Both the position numbers and the translations under genes were made by a program. Source: Deinococcus aestuarii (lineage in GTDB: Bacteria; Deinococcota; Deinococci; Deinococcales; Deinococcaceae). Taken from it: 64,000 nucleotides of DNA. Each line of letters starts with the position of its first letter. Position 1 is the first letter of the stretch. This document shows, piece after piece, positions 61,478-64,000 of this stretch. The notes under the pieces are model-generated. The model was given only the letters and a program-made list of their open reading frames with translations, was not told the origin of the DNA and searched no databases. The stretch is taken from positions 558,001 through 622,000 of the forward strand of contig NZ_JAHKSN010000001.1 of the NCBI RefSeq assembly GCF_018863415.1, in the 5' to 3' direction.

Positions 61478-62230
61478 ATGACCGGACCGAAAAAAGGATC
61501 GAGGGGCCGCACGCCCAAGCGCAACACGGCGCAGGGACGCGGGGGGGCGACGCGGGACAGCACGGCGCCCGTCCGCGAGCGCACCCCCCGCGACCAGGGC
61601 GAGTCGGGCGGGGGAGGACGGTCCGCCTCCGGTCCCCGCCCGGGTGGGCCGAAGGTGGGGAGCGCCCGTTCGGGCAAAACGGCCGGAGGAGGCCGCACGG
61701 GGGGCGGCAACGCGGCCTCGCGCGGCGGCACCAACCCGGCGCGGCGCAATCCGGGCGAGCGGGGAGCCGGGGGCGGCGAGGCGAAGTTCGACCCCGCGAC
61801 CGGGCGCAAGGCCCCGCCCAGGGTGGCGAAAAAGCCCCTGCCCGAACGGGGGCGGGTGCAGCTCGACGCGCCGCCGCCGGAGACCGTGTTCCGCGACCGC
61901 GACGGGCAGGACGCCACCTTTCCCGACTCCAGCCTCAAGCGGGTGGCCGCCCGCCTCCTGAGCACGCGCAACAAGGCGTGGCGCTACCGGCCCTTCTCCT
62001 TTCCGCTCTTCACCGACTCGGGCAACGAGCAGGCCTTCCACTTCGACTTCTATGTCTACGACGCCGAGGACTCGGTGATCCGGCTGATCCTCGTCGTGCC
62101 CTTCGAGTCGCGCGAGGTGTGGGACCGCATCGGGCGGTTCAAGCGCCAGTATCCGATGTACACCTACGAGCTGTGGACGCCCGAGCGGCTCGCGCAGCTC
62201 GAACGGCCCAGGGCGCGGCTCGGCTTCTGA
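61478..62230 (+). CDS. protein with basic low-complexity N-terminus and a conserved C-terminal domain
   Basis: 250 aa. Residues 1-125 are Gly/Arg/Ser/Pro-rich and strongly basic ([20 protein letters not shown]), probably disordered and nucleic-acid binding. From about 145 a folded domain runs: [79 protein letters not shown]. The spacing of F-x-F-D-F-Y and ILVVP might fit a PD-(D/E)XK nuclease, but I cannot confirm a catalytic set. Unknown function. Confidence 0.6.
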   Translation: MTGPKKGSRGRTPKRNTAQGRGGATRDSTAPVRERTPRDQGESGGGGRSASGPRPGGPKVGSARSGKTAGGGRTGGGNAASRGGTNPARRNPGERGAGGGEAKFDPATGRKAPPRVAKKPLPERGRVQLDAPPPETVFRDRDGQDATFPDSSLKRVAARLLSTRNKAWRYRPFSFPLFTDSGNEQAFHFDFYVYDAEDSVIRLILVVPFESREVWDRIGRFKRQYPMYTYELWTPERLAQLERPRARLGF

Positions 62231-62445
62231 CGCGCCCGGCCGCTTCCCTCCTTGAGCCGTTCTTGAAAGACGGCGGGGGGTGGGGGTGGCCTGTCAGGCT
62301 TCTGTAATGCCTCTCGCGCGTGACCTCGGCCGCTTTTGGTAGCGTTCCCACAGAGGGCGGGCGTCTTCCCGGGAAGCCGGGAGGTCGCCTCCCGCTGCGT
62401 ATTCCAACAGCCAGAAACCGGGCCGCGTGCCCGTGGAGGATTCCT

Positions 62446-64000
<1,555 letters not shown>

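Overview
The window is a high-G+C bacterial chromosome segment, most likely from the genus Deinococcus. Supporting signs are a PQQ-propeller Ser/Thr kinase of the RqkA type, a gyrB gene with a palindrome matching the radiation/desiccation response motif, an HspR-type repressor, and more than twenty genes whose -10 hexamer lies only 5-8 bases before the start codon (leaderless transcription, well described in Deinococcus). I cannot name the species. Both window ends cut genes: a family-5 ABC substrate-binding protein at the left and glgX at the right.

Layout. 1-2800: a peptide-uptake/peptidase locus (substrate-binding protein, DUF885-type peptidase, IclR regulator) with two putative IclR operators; it ends in a scar where an M24 peptidase gene and a DUF6508-like gene are both truncated. 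3.3-9.2 kb: ABC exporter, tiny 59-aa gene, aldo/keto reductase, murA, a small ribbon-helix-helix protein and a LysM-NlpC/P60 hydrolase. 9.7-16.1 kb: MFS and SLC13-type transporters, a LysK-type hydrolase and two tandem paralogous small proteins. 16.3-22 kb: comM-like ATPase, tatA, the RqkA-like kinase and trmFO. 22-33.9 kb: DUF305 protein, GNAT, mnmE, a pair of phosphoribosyltransferase paralogues, phosphatase, a double-domain HspR, M20 dipeptidase, PurN-like protein and DUF402. 34.0-35.5 kb: an A+T-rich island with a frameshifted HEPN-like gene. 36-45 kb: tRNA-Ser(GGA), MHYT protein, MFS, B12-binding protein, gltX, and the mutS-mutL operon. 45-54 kb: lipoprotein, pterin dehydratase, thioesterase, Imm32-like protein, cyclase, VWA protein, gyrB, S10 carboxypeptidase. 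54.2-64 kb: a DUF559 nuclease gene broken by a 123-bp MITE-like insertion, mfd, DinB, MliC-like inhibitor, baeRF/VLRF1-like protein, an orphan sulfonate-type binding protein and glgX.

Functional themes are genome maintenance (mutS, mutL, mfd, gyrB, RqkA-like kinase, comM-like), tRNA modification and charging (trmFO, mnmE, gltX, tRNA-Ser), envelope (murA, NlpC/P60, tatA, MliC-like) and peptide metabolism (DUF885, M20, S10).

The most interesting signals are: the transposon-like insertion with terminal repeats and a 3-bp target duplication inside the DUF559 gene; the HspR repressor made of two nearly identical DNA-binding halves with a HAIR-like operator; the A+T-rich HEPN gene with one frameshift; two divergent leaderless genes whose -10 boxes overlap; the tandem small proteins sharing an N-terminal NRYGD...PLGRSVEEVE block; and several families of dispersed palindromic repeats.
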